Of a DNA stretch of 64,000 nt, positions 27,230 to 35,719 are shown one piece after another (within the stretch, counting starts at the first letter, position 1; every line of letters begins with the position of its first letter). Position numbers and translations under genes: made by a program. The notes below the pieces were generated by a model, which worked only from the letters and a program-made list of their open reading frames with translations, was not told where the DNA came from and did no database searches. This DNA is from Tranquillimonas rosea (GTDB lineage: Bacteria > Pseudomonadota > Alphaproteobacteria > Rhodobacterales > Rhodobacteraceae): contig NZ_FOGU01000001.1 of NCBI RefSeq assembly GCF_900111315.1, forward strand, positions 372,001-436,000, in the 5' to 3' direction.

Positions 27230-28474
27230 TCAGTGCGCCACCCCCGCCGCGACGCTCTCGTCGATGAACCGGCCCTCGCGGAAACGGTCGAGCGTGAAGG
27301 CCTCGGCCAGCGGCGACTGCCCCTTGGCCATCAGCTCGGCCATCGCCCAGCCCGAGCCCGGCACCGCCTTGAAGCCGCCCGTGCCCCAGCCGCAATTGAT
27401 GAAGCAGTTTCCCAGCGGCGTCTTCGAGATGATCGGAGAGCGGTCGCCCGTCATGTCGACGATCCCGCCCCATTGCCGCAGCATCTTGAGGCGCGAGATC
27501 ATCGGAAAGGTTTCGACCAGCGCGCGCACCGTCTCCTCGATGTGGTGGAAGCTGCCCCGCTGGGTATAGTTGTTGTAGCCGTCGGCACCGCCACCGATCA
27601 CCATCTCGCCCTTGTCGGACTGGCTCATGTAGCCGTGGACGGTGTTGGCCATGACGACGACGTCCATCGCCGGCTTGATCGGCTCGCTCACAAGCGCCTG
27701 AAGCGCGACGCTCTCGATCGGCAGCCGGAACCCCGCCATGTCGGCCAGCGCACCGGAATGGCCGGCCACGACGATGCCCAGGCGGTCGCACTCGATCTCG
27801 CCCCGGGTGGTCGAGACGCCAGTGACCTGACCGCCCTCCGAGCGGATGCCGGTGACCTCGCATTTCTGGATGATGTCCATGCCCATGTCGGAACAGGCGC
27901 GGGCATAGCCCCAGGCGACCGCGTCGTGCCGCGCGGTCCCGGCGCGCGGCTGCCACAGGGCGCCCAGCACGGGATAGCGCGGCCCCTCGAGCGAGATGAT
28001 CGGGCAGAGCTGCTTGACCCGCCAGGACGACACGAACTGGGTCTCGACGCCCTGCAGCGCGTTGGCGTGCGCCGTGCGGCGATATCCGCGCGCCTCGGCC
28101 TCCGTCTGGGCCAGCATCAGAACCCCGCGCGGCGAGAACATCACGTTGTAGTTGATGTCCTGGCTCATCGTCTCGTACAGGCTGCGGCTCTTCTCGTAGA
28201 TCGCCGCGGATGGGTCCTGGAGGTAGTTCGAGCGGATGATCGTGGTGTTCCGGCCCGTGTTGCCGCCGCCGAGCCAGCCCTTCTCGATCACCGCGACGTC
28301 GCGGATGCCATAGAGCTTGCCGAGCCAGTAGGCGGTGGCGAGCCCGTGGCCGCCCGCGCCGATGATGATCGTGTCATAACGGCGCTTGGGCTCGGGCGAG
28401 CGCCAAGCGCGCTGCCATCCGGTGTGATGGCGCAGGGCCTCTCGGGCGATGGCGAAGGCGGAATAACGTTGCAT
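27230..28474 (-). CDS. soxB: Sarcosine oxidase beta subunit
   Basis: Flavin-bearing catalytic subunit (covalent and non-covalent flavin at the alpha/beta interface) that oxidises sarcosine. The 414-residue product has the Rossmann FAD motif DTIIIGAGGHGLATAYWLG at about residues 34-52, GNTGRNTTIIRSNY typical of the beta subunit, and a C-terminal INCGWGTGGFKAVPGSGWAMA (in part). The ATG at 28472-28474 gives the usual length. It is the promoter-proximal gene of soxB-(TM protein)-soxD-soxA-soxG and is divergent from ccmI. Confidence 0.96.
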   Translation of the reverse strand: MQRYSAFAIAREALRHHTGWQRAWRSPEPKRRYDTIIIGAGGHGLATAYWLGKLYGIRDVAVIEKGWLGGGNTGRNTTIIRSNYLQDPSAAIYEKSRSLYETMSQDINYNVMFSPRGVLMLAQTEAEARGYRRTAHANALQGVETQFVSSWRVKQLCPIISLEGPRYPVLGALWQPRAGTARHDAVAWGYARACSDMGMDIIQKCEVTGIRSEGGQVTGVSTTRGEIECDRLGIVVAGHSGALADMAGFRLPIESVALQALVSEPIKPAMDVVVMANTVHGYMSQSDKGEMVIGGGADGYNNYTQRGSFHHIEETVRALVETFPMISRLKMLRQWGGIVDMTGDRSPIISKTPLGNCFINCGWGTGGFKAVPGSGWAMAELMAKGQSPLAEAFTLDRFREGRFIDESVAAGVAH

Positions 28475-28669
28475 CTGGGCGGCGGCCCTCCCTTTCCTGC
28501 CCCGTTTCTGCCGGGCGTGGGCCCCGCCGCCTTGGCTGCGCGCGGCGGATGGCGGCGCATTCGCGACACCGGGCAAAGACGTTGTGACGCCGGGCCACAG
28601 GGAGCGGCGCTTTCGCCCGGCGCGCACAGGCGCTAAGACCGGCGGCGACCGGTCACGAAGGGGACGTGC

Positions 28670-29887
28670 ATGGGGTTCTGGATCGTCGCATTCGCGCTTT
28701 CGCTCACGGCAGCGGGGCTCATTGCGCGCGCCCTGGCGCGGGGCGGCGGCGCCGCGCACGACGCCGACACCGACGTGCAGGTCTATCGCGACCAGCTGAG
28801 CGAGGTGGACCGGGACCGTGCGCGGGGCGTGCTCAGCGACGCCGAGGCCGAGCGCCTGCGGATCGAGGTGTCGCGCCGCCTGCTCGAGGCCGACCGCGCG
28901 GGCCGCGGCCGCGCCACGGTGGGGGCCGCGCCCGGTTGGGCCACGGGCGCCGCGATCACCGCCTGCGGGATCGGGCTCGTCGGCGGCGCCTTCGCGATCT
29001 ATGCTTGGCTCGGCGCGCCGGGATATCCGGACATGCCGCTGCAAAGCCGGATCGCCGCGGCCGAGGACGCCCGGCAGGACCGCCCCAGCCAGGCCGAGGC
29101 CGAGGCGCAGGCGCCGGACCGTTCGGTCGCCCCGTCCGAGATCGACCCCGAGTTCGAGACCCTGATCGAGCGGCTGCGCACCACGATGGACAACCGCCCC
29201 GACGACCGGCGCGGGCAGGAGCTGCTGGCGGTGAACGAGGCGCGGCTTGGCAATTTCGCCGCTGCCGCCCGCGCGCAGGAGCGGGTCGTCGCGCTGAAGG
29301 GCGCCGAGGCGGGTGCGGAGGATTACGCGCAACTGGCCGAGATGCTGGTCGCCGCAGCGGGCGGCTATGTCTCGCCCGAGGCCGAATCGGCGATCACCCG
29401 CGCCCTGCAGGCGGACGGTCAGAACCCGCAGGCGCGCTATTACGCCGGGCTGCTCTATGCCCAGACCGGCCGCCCCGATCGCGCCTTCCGCATATGGCGG
29501 CGCCTGCTGGAGGAAAGCCCCGGGGACGCGCCCTGGGTGCCGCCGATCCGCGCCCGGATCGACAGCCTCGCCCAGGCCGCGGGCGTGAACTACAGCGCGC
29601 CCGAACCGCGCGGACCGTCGGCCGCCGACATCGCCGCGGCCGAGGACATGAGCGTGGAGGATCGCCAGGAAATGATCCGGGGCATGGTCTCGCGCCTGTC
29701 GGACCGGCTGGCGACCGAGGGCGGGCCGGCCGCGGACTGGGCCCGGCTGATCGGCGCCTACGGCGTCCTTGGCGACACCGAGGCGGCGGCGGAGATCTGG
29801 GCCGAGGCGCAGGATGCCTTCTCGGGCGACACGAGCGGGCTGGAGCAGATTCGCGCTGCGGCGGAACAGGCAGGAGTGACGGAATGA
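28670..29887 (+). CDS. ccmI: CcmI, cytochrome c maturation apocytochrome chaperone
   Basis: Inner-membrane protein that holds apocytochrome c for haem ligation by CcmFH. The 405-residue product has an N-terminal helix (GFWIVAFALSLTAAGLIARAL), a Leu/Arg-rich cytoplasmic loop (VYRDQLSEVDRDRARGVLSDAEAERLRIEV in part), a second membrane helix at about residues 88-110, and a C-terminal TPR domain (about residues 155-405). Its stop overlaps the ruvX start by ATGA. The link to the many c-type haems of the cbb3 oxidase in this window is functional, not operonic. Confidence 0.9.
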   Translation: MGFWIVAFALSLTAAGLIARALARGGGAAHDADTDVQVYRDQLSEVDRDRARGVLSDAEAERLRIEVSRRLLEADRAGRGRATVGAAPGWATGAAITACGIGLVGGAFAIYAWLGAPGYPDMPLQSRIAAAEDARQDRPSQAEAEAQAPDRSVAPSEIDPEFETLIERLRTTMDNRPDDRRGQELLAVNEARLGNFAAAARAQERVVALKGAEAGAEDYAQLAEMLVAAAGGYVSPEAESAITRALQADGQNPQARYYAGLLYAQTGRPDRAFRIWRRLLEESPGDAPWVPPIRARIDSLAQAAGVNYSAPEPRGPSAADIAAAEDMSVEDRQEMIRGMVSRLSDRLATEGGPAADWARLIGAYGVLGDTEAAAEIWAEAQDAFSGDTSGLEQIRAAAEQAGVTE

Positions 29888-30360
29888 TCCACGAGGAGAT
29901 CGAGGACTTCCTCGCCGCCCTGCCCCGCGGCACGGCGATCGGCGGGCTCGATTTCGGGACCAAGACGATCGGCGTCGCGGTCTCCGACGGGATGCTGTCG
30001 GTGGCGACACCGCTGCAGACGATCCGGCGCAAGAAGTTCACCAGCGATGCCGATGCGCTGGCGCGAATCGTGGCCGACCGGAGACTCGGCGGTCTGGTGC
30101 TGGGGCTGCCGCGCAACATGGACGGCAGCGAGGGGCCGCGCTGCCAGTCCACCCGCGCCTTCGCGCGCAACCTGCGCGGTGTCCTTGACCTTCCGTTAAC
30201 GTTCTGGGACGAGCGTCTCTCCACTGTCGCCGCGGAACGTGCGCTGCTGGAGGCGGATACGTCGCGAAAACGTCGCTCGGAGGTGATCGATCACGTGGCC
30301 GCCGGTGTAATCCTGCAGGGAGCGCTCGACAGGATCGGGAATCTGAGGCGGAGCGAATGA
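29884..30360 (+). CDS. ruvX: RuvX/YqgF, Holliday-junction-resolvase-like nuclease
   Basis: RNase H-fold protein needed for pre-16S rRNA 5'-end maturation. The 158-residue product has IGGLDFGTKTIGVAVSDG (first catalytic Asp), LVLGLPRNMDGSEGPR, and FWDERLSTVAAERALLE (Asp/Glu region). It overlaps ccmI and the DUF1289 gene by ATGA at both ends, so the three are a tight unit. Confidence 0.93.
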   Translation: MIHEEIEDFLAALPRGTAIGGLDFGTKTIGVAVSDGMLSVATPLQTIRRKKFTSDADALARIVADRRLGGLVLGLPRNMDGSEGPRCQSTRAFARNLRGVLDLPLTFWDERLSTVAAERALLEADTSRKRRSEVIDHVAAGVILQGALDRIGNLRRSE

Positions 30361-30590
30361 GAGACGAACGACTCGAGCGGGCCACCATCCAGAGCCCCTG
30401 CGTGAAAATCTGCGTCGTGCATCCCACGGAGCGCATCTGCACCGGCTGCCTGCGGACGCTGGACGAGATCGCGGGCTGGGGCCGGATGGACGACGCCGAG
30501 CGCCAGGCGGTGCTCGACGCGCTGCCGCAGCGGAACGGCCAGCTGCGCAAGCGGCGCGGCGGACGGGCCGGGCGGCTCTCGCGCGGCTGA
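30357..30590 (+). CDS. DUF1289 small cysteine protein
   Basis: The 77-residue product has the DUF1289 pattern: SPCVKICVVHPTERICTGCLRTLDEIAGWG with four cysteines (CxxxC...CxxC, probable metal or Fe-S site), followed by a basic tail rich in Arg. Function unknown. It overlaps ruvX by ATGA and is followed by the second copy of the intergenic hairpin element. Confidence 0.88.
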   Translation: MRDERLERATIQSPCVKICVVHPTERICTGCLRTLDEIAGWGRMDDAERQAVLDALPQRNGQLRKRRGGRAGRLSRG

Positions 30591-30596
30591 CGTCGT

Positions 30597-30657
30597 CGGG
30601 GGCGCTGCCCCCGTCGCCTGTCGGCGACTCGCCCGGGATATTTAAGGACAGAAGAAG
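30597..30657 (-). repeat. Dispersed intergenic element, copy 2
   Basis: On the minus strand CTTCTTCTGTCC-TT-AAATATCCCGGG (30632-30657), differing from the first copy only in the two central bases, then a GTCGCC/GGCGAC hairpin (30613-30628) and a CGGGGGC/GCCCCCG hairpin (30597-30603 with 30607-30613). As in copy 1 it sits between two convergent genes (the DUF1289 gene and the TauE/SafE permease). Confidence 0.75.
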
Positions 30658-30662
30658 CCCGG

Positions 30663-31484
30663 TCAGAGGATCGACTGGCGCATCATGTTGAGCGCGACCA
30701 GGATCAGGAACGCGGCGAAGATGCGCTTGAGCGGCCGTGCGTCGATCCTGTGGGCGAGCGCCGCCCCGAGGGGGGCCGTGGTCAGGGTCATCGCGATCAC
30801 GATCAGGAAGGCGGGCACATTCACCGCGCCGATCGTGAAAGGCGGCCGCGCGGCGTCGGGAATGTCGACCAGGAGGAACGCGACCACCGAGGGCACCGCG
30901 ATCAGCACGCCGAAGCCGGCCGCCGTGGCAACGGCGCGGTGGATCGGGCGGCCGTAAAGCGTCATCAGCGGGACGCCGAAGGAACCGCCGCCGATCCCCA
31001 TGAGCACCGAGAGGAAGCCCACCACCGGCGACATCGTCCAGCGCAGGGCGCCGCCGGGCATGGTGTCGCCCAACTGCCACTCGTTGCGGCCGAACAGCAT
31101 GTAGAGACCGATGCATACCGCGAGGACGCCGAAGAGCGCCTGCAGCACCTCAGAGCGGAGCGCGGCGGCGACGAGGACGGCCAGGATAGCGCCGACCGCG
31201 ATTCCCGGAGCCCAGCCGCGCAGCACCGACCAGTCCACGGCGCCGCGCCGGTTGTGGGCCAGCACCGAGCGGCACGATGTCACGATGATCGTGGCCAGCG
31301 ACGTCGCCAGGCAGATCTGCATCAGGTAGGCGCTGTCGTATCCCAGCGCCGCGAAGGAATAGAAGAAGGCCGAGACGAGCACGATCCCCCCGCCCACGCC
31401 CAGGAGCCCCGCGAGGATGCCGGCCACGCCGCCGATCGCGGCGAGCAGCAGCGCAAGAAGGATCAGGAGGGTCGGATCGGGCAT
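30663..31484 (-). CDS. TauE/SafE-family membrane permease
   Basis: Probable sulfite/organosulfonate-type anion exporter of the inner membrane. The 273-residue product has eight hydrophobic segments in two repeats, with the family glycine motifs GILAGLLGVGGGIVLVSAFF in the first and VLMGIGGGSFGVPLMTLYG in the second. The substrate is uncertain because the family is broad and no sulfur genes flank it. Confidence 0.88.
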   Translation of the reverse strand: MPDPTLLILLALLLAAIGGVAGILAGLLGVGGGIVLVSAFFYSFAALGYDSAYLMQICLATSLATIIVTSCRSVLAHNRRGAVDWSVLRGWAPGIAVGAILAVLVAAALRSEVLQALFGVLAVCIGLYMLFGRNEWQLGDTMPGGALRWTMSPVVGFLSVLMGIGGGSFGVPLMTLYGRPIHRAVATAAGFGVLIAVPSVVAFLLVDIPDAARPPFTIGAVNVPAFLIVIAMTLTTAPLGAALAHRIDARPLKRIFAAFLILVALNMMRQSIL

Positions 31485-31582
31485 CGGCGGTGTCCTCGTA
31501 GTGGCGGTCGCGCCTTGCTACGCCGCACGACGACCGGGCCGCAACGCCGCGCCGCCCGCGCGGCCAACCTGCTGCCCGGCGG

Positions 31583-32587
31583 TCACACCGCCTCGAGCGC
31601 GGGGCGCGGCACCGCCGCCAGCGCCTCGTCGAGGACGTCCAGACCCGCCGCGCTGCCCTGGCCGCGCTCGGAGAGGATGCGACGCCAGGCGCGGGCACCG
31701 GGTTGCCCGGCGAAAAGGCCCAGCATGTGACGGGTCACCTGCGCGAGCTTGCCGCCAGACTCGAGATGGTGCGCAATATGGGGCCGCATCGCTTCGACGA
31801 TTTCGGCGCGGTCGCGCACCGACTGCGCGGCGCCCCAGAGCCGAGCGTCAGCCCCGAGCAGAACGGCGGCGGGATCGTGATAGGCGGCGCGGCCCACCAT
31901 GACACCGTCGAACCCGTGGTGCAGCTTCGCCTCGACCGCGTCGAGCCCGGCGATGCCGCCGTTCAGGCTGACATGGAGGTCGGGATAGCGGGCCTTCATG
32001 CGGCGCACGAGATCGTGGTCGAGCGGCGGGATGTCCCGGTTCTCCTTGGGGCTGAGGCCCTGCAGCCACGCCTTGCGCGCGTGGATGATGACACGGCGCG
32101 TGCCGGCGGCGCGCACCTTGTCGAGGAAGTCGGGCAGCGTCTCTTCGGGATCCTGCTCGTCGACACCGATGCGGCACTTGACGGTCACGGGGACGCGCAC
32201 GGCCGCCTGCATTGCCGCGACGCACTCGGCCACCAGGGCGGGCTGCGTCATCAGCACCGCGCCGAAGGTGCCGGCCTGGACCCGGTCCGACGGACAGCCG
32301 ACATTGAGGTTGATCTCGTCATAGCCCTCGGCCTCGCCCATCCGGGCGGCCTGGGCCAGTTCGGCCGGCTCGGAGCCGCCCAACTGCAACGCCACCGGGT
32401 GCTCGGCGGGATCGAAGCGCAGAAGCTGCCGCGCCCCGCCCCGCACCAGCGCGGCGGAAGTCACCATCTCGGTATAGAGCAGCGCATGCCGCGACATCTG
32501 CCGGTGGAACATTCGGCAATGTCGGTCGGTCCAGTCCATCATCGGGGCGATGGAGAGGCGGGCGGCCTCTTGGGTGGTCATGGTCAT
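31583..32587 (-). CDS. dusA: tRNA-dihydrouridine synthase A
   Basis: FMN enzyme reducing uridines in the tRNA D-loop. The 334-residue product has SIAPMMDWTDRHCRMFHR at the N-terminus, the catalytic-Cys block INLNVGCPSDRVQAGTFGA, VTVKCRIGVDEQ, and the DusA-specific HARKAWLQGLSPKENR. Transcribed alone. Confidence 0.95.
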   Translation of the reverse strand: MTMTTQEAARLSIAPMMDWTDRHCRMFHRQMSRHALLYTEMVTSAALVRGGARQLLRFDPAEHPVALQLGGSEPAELAQAARMGEAEGYDEINLNVGCPSDRVQAGTFGAVLMTQPALVAECVAAMQAAVRVPVTVKCRIGVDEQDPEETLPDFLDKVRAAGTRRVIIHARKAWLQGLSPKENRDIPPLDHDLVRRMKARYPDLHVSLNGGIAGLDAVEAKLHHGFDGVMVGRAAYHDPAAVLLGADARLWGAAQSVRDRAEIVEAMRPHIAHHLESGGKLAQVTRHMLGLFAGQPGARAWRRILSERGQGSAAGLDVLDEALAAVPRPALEAV

Positions 32588-32671
32588 GACGCGGCGCTCG
32601 AAGGTTGTTCAGGTGGCAGGGCGGCGGGGCTGTGAGGTTTGCCGCCGGGTCGAGGGCTGGTAGCAGACAAC

Positions 32672-32705
32672 GCGGCCGTATGCACCCCCGGTGCGTGCGG
32701 GCCGC
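32672..32705 (-). terminator. Hairpin after the first universal stress protein gene
   Basis: GCGGCC (32672-32677) pairs with GGCCGC (32700-32705), enclosing an inner GCACC/GGTGC stem, so the whole 34 bp fold into a nearly continuous hairpin starting 4 bp beyond the usp stop. No clear U-tract. Confidence 0.5.
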
Positions 32706-32708
32706 CCG

Positions 32709-33545
32709 TCACTTCGAGAAGAGGACCGGGCGTTCCGCGGTGGTCATCAGGTCCCAGGAGACCGCGCCGATGATGAAGTCGTAGGCTCGGGAATGGCCGA
32801 AGGCGCCGGTCGCGATGAAATCGCCGCCATGCTCGGCGGCCTCGTGTTCGATCACGTCGACGATCTTCTCGGCATGGGGCTCGCGATAGCTGACGGTGAC
32901 GTCGAATCCGTGCCGGGCGAGCGCCTCGGCCATCGCGTTCAGCGGCCCCTCGGCCAGGTCGCGGCCGTCGGGGCGGCCCACGTGCAACAGCCGGATCCGC
33001 GCGCCGGCATCCAAGAGCCCGGTCGTGTCGAAGGTGGCACGGGTCGCCTCGCGGGTGGGGCTCCAGCCGATCACGGCGCTGCGGTGCAGGCCGTCGCCGA
33101 TCTCCTTGTGCGGCACGATCAGGACCGGCCGTCCGACGTTGCGGATCACGGTCTCGTGCAGCTGTCCGGCGGTGCGCAGTTCGGGCGCGGGCTGACCCAG
33201 CAGGACGAGATCGGCCGCGCGCGCGCTGTCGAGCAGCGCATCAGCCATCGTCTGATCCTCGTCGGGATCGATGTTGCGCCACTCGCTGCGGACGTCCTCG
33301 CGCCGGGCGGCCTCGTAGAACTGCGTCTCGATCTGCTCGGACACGCGAACATGCTCTGCCCGCGCGTGGTGCAGGACTTCGGGTGGGACGTGAATCGAGA
33401 GCTGAGCGTTGCGCACGATCTCGGGCATCACGAACAGGCCGAGCAGATGCGCCCCGTGGTGCCCCGCCAGCGCGGCGGCGGCGCGGGCCAACTCGGTGGC
33501 GCCGGTTTCCTCGTAGAACGCGATGGCGATCGTTTTGGGTTTCAT
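32709..33545 (-). CDS. Tandem universal stress protein (UspA x2)
   Basis: The 278-residue product consists of two UspA-like domains (about residues 1-140 and 141-278). The second ends with ATGAFGHSRAYDFIIGAVSWDLM, the nucleotide-binding GxxGHSR region. Cytoplasmic, probably ATP-binding, a stress or starvation factor. The ATG at 33543-33545 is the natural start (MKPKTIAIAFYEETGATE). An FNR-like box lies 116 bp upstream. A similar tandem USP is encoded at 56.2 kb next to the cbb3 genes. Confidence 0.9.
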   Translation of the reverse strand: MKPKTIAIAFYEETGATELARAAAALAGHHGAHLLGLFVMPEIVRNAQLSIHVPPEVLHHARAEHVRVSEQIETQFYEAARREDVRSEWRNIDPDEDQTMADALLDSARAADLVLLGQPAPELRTAGQLHETVIRNVGRPVLIVPHKEIGDGLHRSAVIGWSPTREATRATFDTTGLLDAGARIRLLHVGRPDGRDLAEGPLNAMAEALARHGFDVTVSYREPHAEKIVDVIEHEAAEHGGDFIATGAFGHSRAYDFIIGAVSWDLMTTAERPVLFSK

Positions 33546-33660
33546 GCGGTGCCCTTTCCCGGCGGCACGCCGACGGCAACGTCGACTTTCACGAATACGG
33601 CGCGGCCCGCTCCGAATCCGGGCCGCCCCCTGAAAATGACCGCCATCCCGCGAGCTTGCA

Positions 33661-33674
33661 CTGACCTCGATCAA
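33661..33674. promoter_or_regulatory. Probable FnrL box (one base off)
   Basis: CTGAC-CTCG-ATCAA: same half-site arrangement as the perfect FNR boxes in this window, with C for T in the first position, and followed by ATCAATG as at two other sites. It lies between the divergent tandem usp gene (116 bp) and the mla operon (121 bp). Confidence 0.55.
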
Positions 33675-33794
33675 TGCGCCGGGGCGCGTGGCACCCCATC
33701 GTCCGCCGAATCCTGCCGGCGGGACATCCCCGTGCCGGGTGGTTAGGATCGACATCCGCGCGGCCCGGTTCGCGCGGCAGACAGGAGCCCTCGC

Positions 33795-34925
33795 ATGAGC
33801 GCATCGCCAGACACAGCGCCGCCGTCCGGGCCCGCCGCCCGGATGACGCTGGACGGGCATGCCCTCAGGGTGAGCGGCGCGTTGCGGATCGACACTGTCG
33901 ACCGGATGGCGACGGCCCAAGTGCCGGACATGAGCGGCGTGAGAGAGATCGACATCACCGCGCTGTCGCATGTGGATACCGCCGGGGCGTGGTTCGTTCT
34001 GGACCTGCAGAGGCGGGCCGGCGCGGCGGCCACGCTGCGCGGGGCGAGCCCGGCACAGGCCCAACTGATCGAGACCATCCGACAGAACATGCCGCCCGAC
34101 GAGGCGACGGTCGAGCGGCGCGCGCCGTTCGGGGACCTGCTGGAATCGCTGGGCCGGACCTCGGCCAGCTATGCGCGCACGGCGGTCGACATGACGGGTT
34201 TCCTGGGCCAGGTGATCGCGACGCTCGCGGTGCTCGTGCTGCGGCCGCGGCGGTTGCGGCTGATCTCGCTGGTGCATCACATGCACGAGGTGGGCGTGCG
34301 CGCGGTGCCGATCGTCGCGCTCATGGCGTTCCTGATCGGCGTGGTGCTGGCGTTCCAGGGGGCGGCGCAGCTGCGGCAGTTCGGCGCCGAGGTGTTCGTC
34401 GTCGACCTGATCTCGATCTCGATCCTGCGCGAGCTGGGCATCCTGCTGACGGCGATCATCGTCGCGGGACGCTCGGCCTCGGCCTTCGCCGCGGCGATCG
34501 GGTCGATGAAGATGCGCGAAGAGATCGACGCGATGCGCACGCTCGGGCTCGACCCGATCTCGGTCCTGGTCGTGCCGCGGGTGCTGGCGCTGATCCTGAT
34601 GCTGCCGGTTCTGGGCTTCCTGGCCGACCTTGCGGGCCTGATCGGCGGGGGGCTCATGTCGTGGATCGAGCTGGGTATCTCGCCCGCGGTGTTCCAGTCG
34701 CGCCTGCTGAGCGGCGCGGATGTGTGGCATTATGCCATCGGTCTGATCAAGGCGCCCTTCTTTGCCGTCATCATCGGCATCACCGGCTGCTACCAGGGGA
34801 TGCAGGTCGAGGGGAACGCCGACTCGCTGGGCCGGATGACTTCGGCCTCGGTCGTGCTGGCGATCTTCCTGGTGATCGTGGCGGACGCGGTGTTCTCGAT
34901 TTTCTTTGCCGTGCTGGGCGTATGA
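33795..34925 (+). CDS. mlaE: MlaE-type lipid ABC permease with N-terminal STAS-like domain
   Basis: Permease of an MCE/Mla phospholipid transporter between inner and outer membrane. The 376-residue product has an N-terminal STAS-like domain (about residues 15-105, with DITALSHVDTAGAWFVLDLQRR) fused to the MlaE permease domain (from about residue 115; ALMAFLIGVVLAFQGAAQLRQFG, AGRSASAFAAAIGSMKMREEIDAM). In E. coli the STAS protein MlaB is separate and binds MlaF, so here the regulator is fused to the permease. The start has a good AGGAG site. It overlaps mlaF by ATGA. Confidence 0.92.
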   Translation: MSASPDTAPPSGPAARMTLDGHALRVSGALRIDTVDRMATAQVPDMSGVREIDITALSHVDTAGAWFVLDLQRRAGAAATLRGASPAQAQLIETIRQNMPPDEATVERRAPFGDLLESLGRTSASYARTAVDMTGFLGQVIATLAVLVLRPRRLRLISLVHHMHEVGVRAVPIVALMAFLIGVVLAFQGAAQLRQFGAEVFVVDLISISILRELGILLTAIIVAGRSASAFAAAIGSMKMREEIDAMRTLGLDPISVLVVPRVLALILMLPVLGFLADLAGLIGGGLMSWIELGISPAVFQSRLLSGADVWHYAIGLIKAPFFAVIIGITGCYQGMQVEGNADSLGRMTSASVVLAIFLVIVADAVFSIFFAVLGV

Positions 34926-35719
34926 TGGACGGACCGGACCAAAAGCCCGAGACGGTGATCCGAGTGCGCGACCTCGTCACGCGTTTCGGCACGCACACTG
35001 TGCATGAGGGGCTCGACCTCGACGTGCGCCGGGGCGAGATCATCGGCGTCGTCGGTGGTTCGGGCACCGGCAAGTCGGTGCTGCTGCGCGCCATCGTCGG
35101 GCTGCTGACGCCGCAGGAGGGCCGAATAGAGGTGCTGGGCCAGGATGTCGGCCGCACGACCGAGGACGAGTATCGCCGCCTCAGGCGCCGCTGGGGCGTG
35201 ATGTTCCAGGATGGGGCGCTGTTCTCGTCGCTCACCGTCCAGGGCAATGTCGAGGCGCCGATGCGCGAGCAGACGGGGCTGTCGCCGGAGCTGCGCCGCA
35301 CCCTCGCCGACATCAAGGTGCGGATGGTGGGGCTGCCGGATTCGGCCCACGCCAAGTATCCCGCCGAACTCTCGGGTGGCATGCGCAAGCGCGCCGGGTT
35401 CGCCCGCGCCATTGCGCTGGACCCCGAGATCGTGTTCCTCGACGAGCCGACCGCGGGGCTCGACCCGATCGGCGCCGCGGCATTCGACACGCTGATCCGG
35501 CAGCTTCAGGCGGCGCTGGGGCTGACCGTGTTCCTCGTGACCCACGATCTCGACAGCCTTCACGCGATCTGCGACCGCATCGCCGTCCTGGCCGAGCGGC
35601 GCGTGCTGGCCGTGGGCACGATGTCGGAAATGCTCGACATCGATCACCCGTGGGTGCGGGAGTATTTCCACGGACCTCGGGCGCGCGCGGTCGCCCCCAG
35701 CGGACAGGCGAAGGACTGA
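34922..35719 (+). CDS. mlaF: MlaF-type ABC ATPase
   Basis: ATPase driving the Mla lipid transporter. The 265-residue product has Walker A GGSGTGKSV, a Q-loop (GVMFQDGALFSSLTV), signature ELSGGMRKRAGFARA, Walker B VFLDEPTAGLDP and the H-loop VTHDLDSLHAICD. Overlaps mlaE (ATGA) and mlaD (TGATG). Confidence 0.95.
   Translation: MMDGPDQKPETVIRVRDLVTRFGTHTVHEGLDLDVRRGEIIGVVGGSGTGKSVLLRAIVGLLTPQEGRIEVLGQDVGRTTEDEYRRLRRRWGVMFQDGALFSSLTVQGNVEAPMREQTGLSPELRRTLADIKVRMVGLPDSAHAKYPAELSGGMRKRAGFARAIALDPEIVFLDEPTAGLDPIGAAAFDTLIRQLQAALGLTVFLVTHDLDSLHAICDRIAVLAERRVLAVGTMSEMLDIDHPWVREYFHGPRARAVAPSGQAKD

Noticed and set aside
28475-28669. A glycine riboswitch ahead of the sarcosine oxidase operon
   Set aside because: Glycine-related genes can carry such leaders, but I could not see the tandem conserved core in the 195-bp gap.
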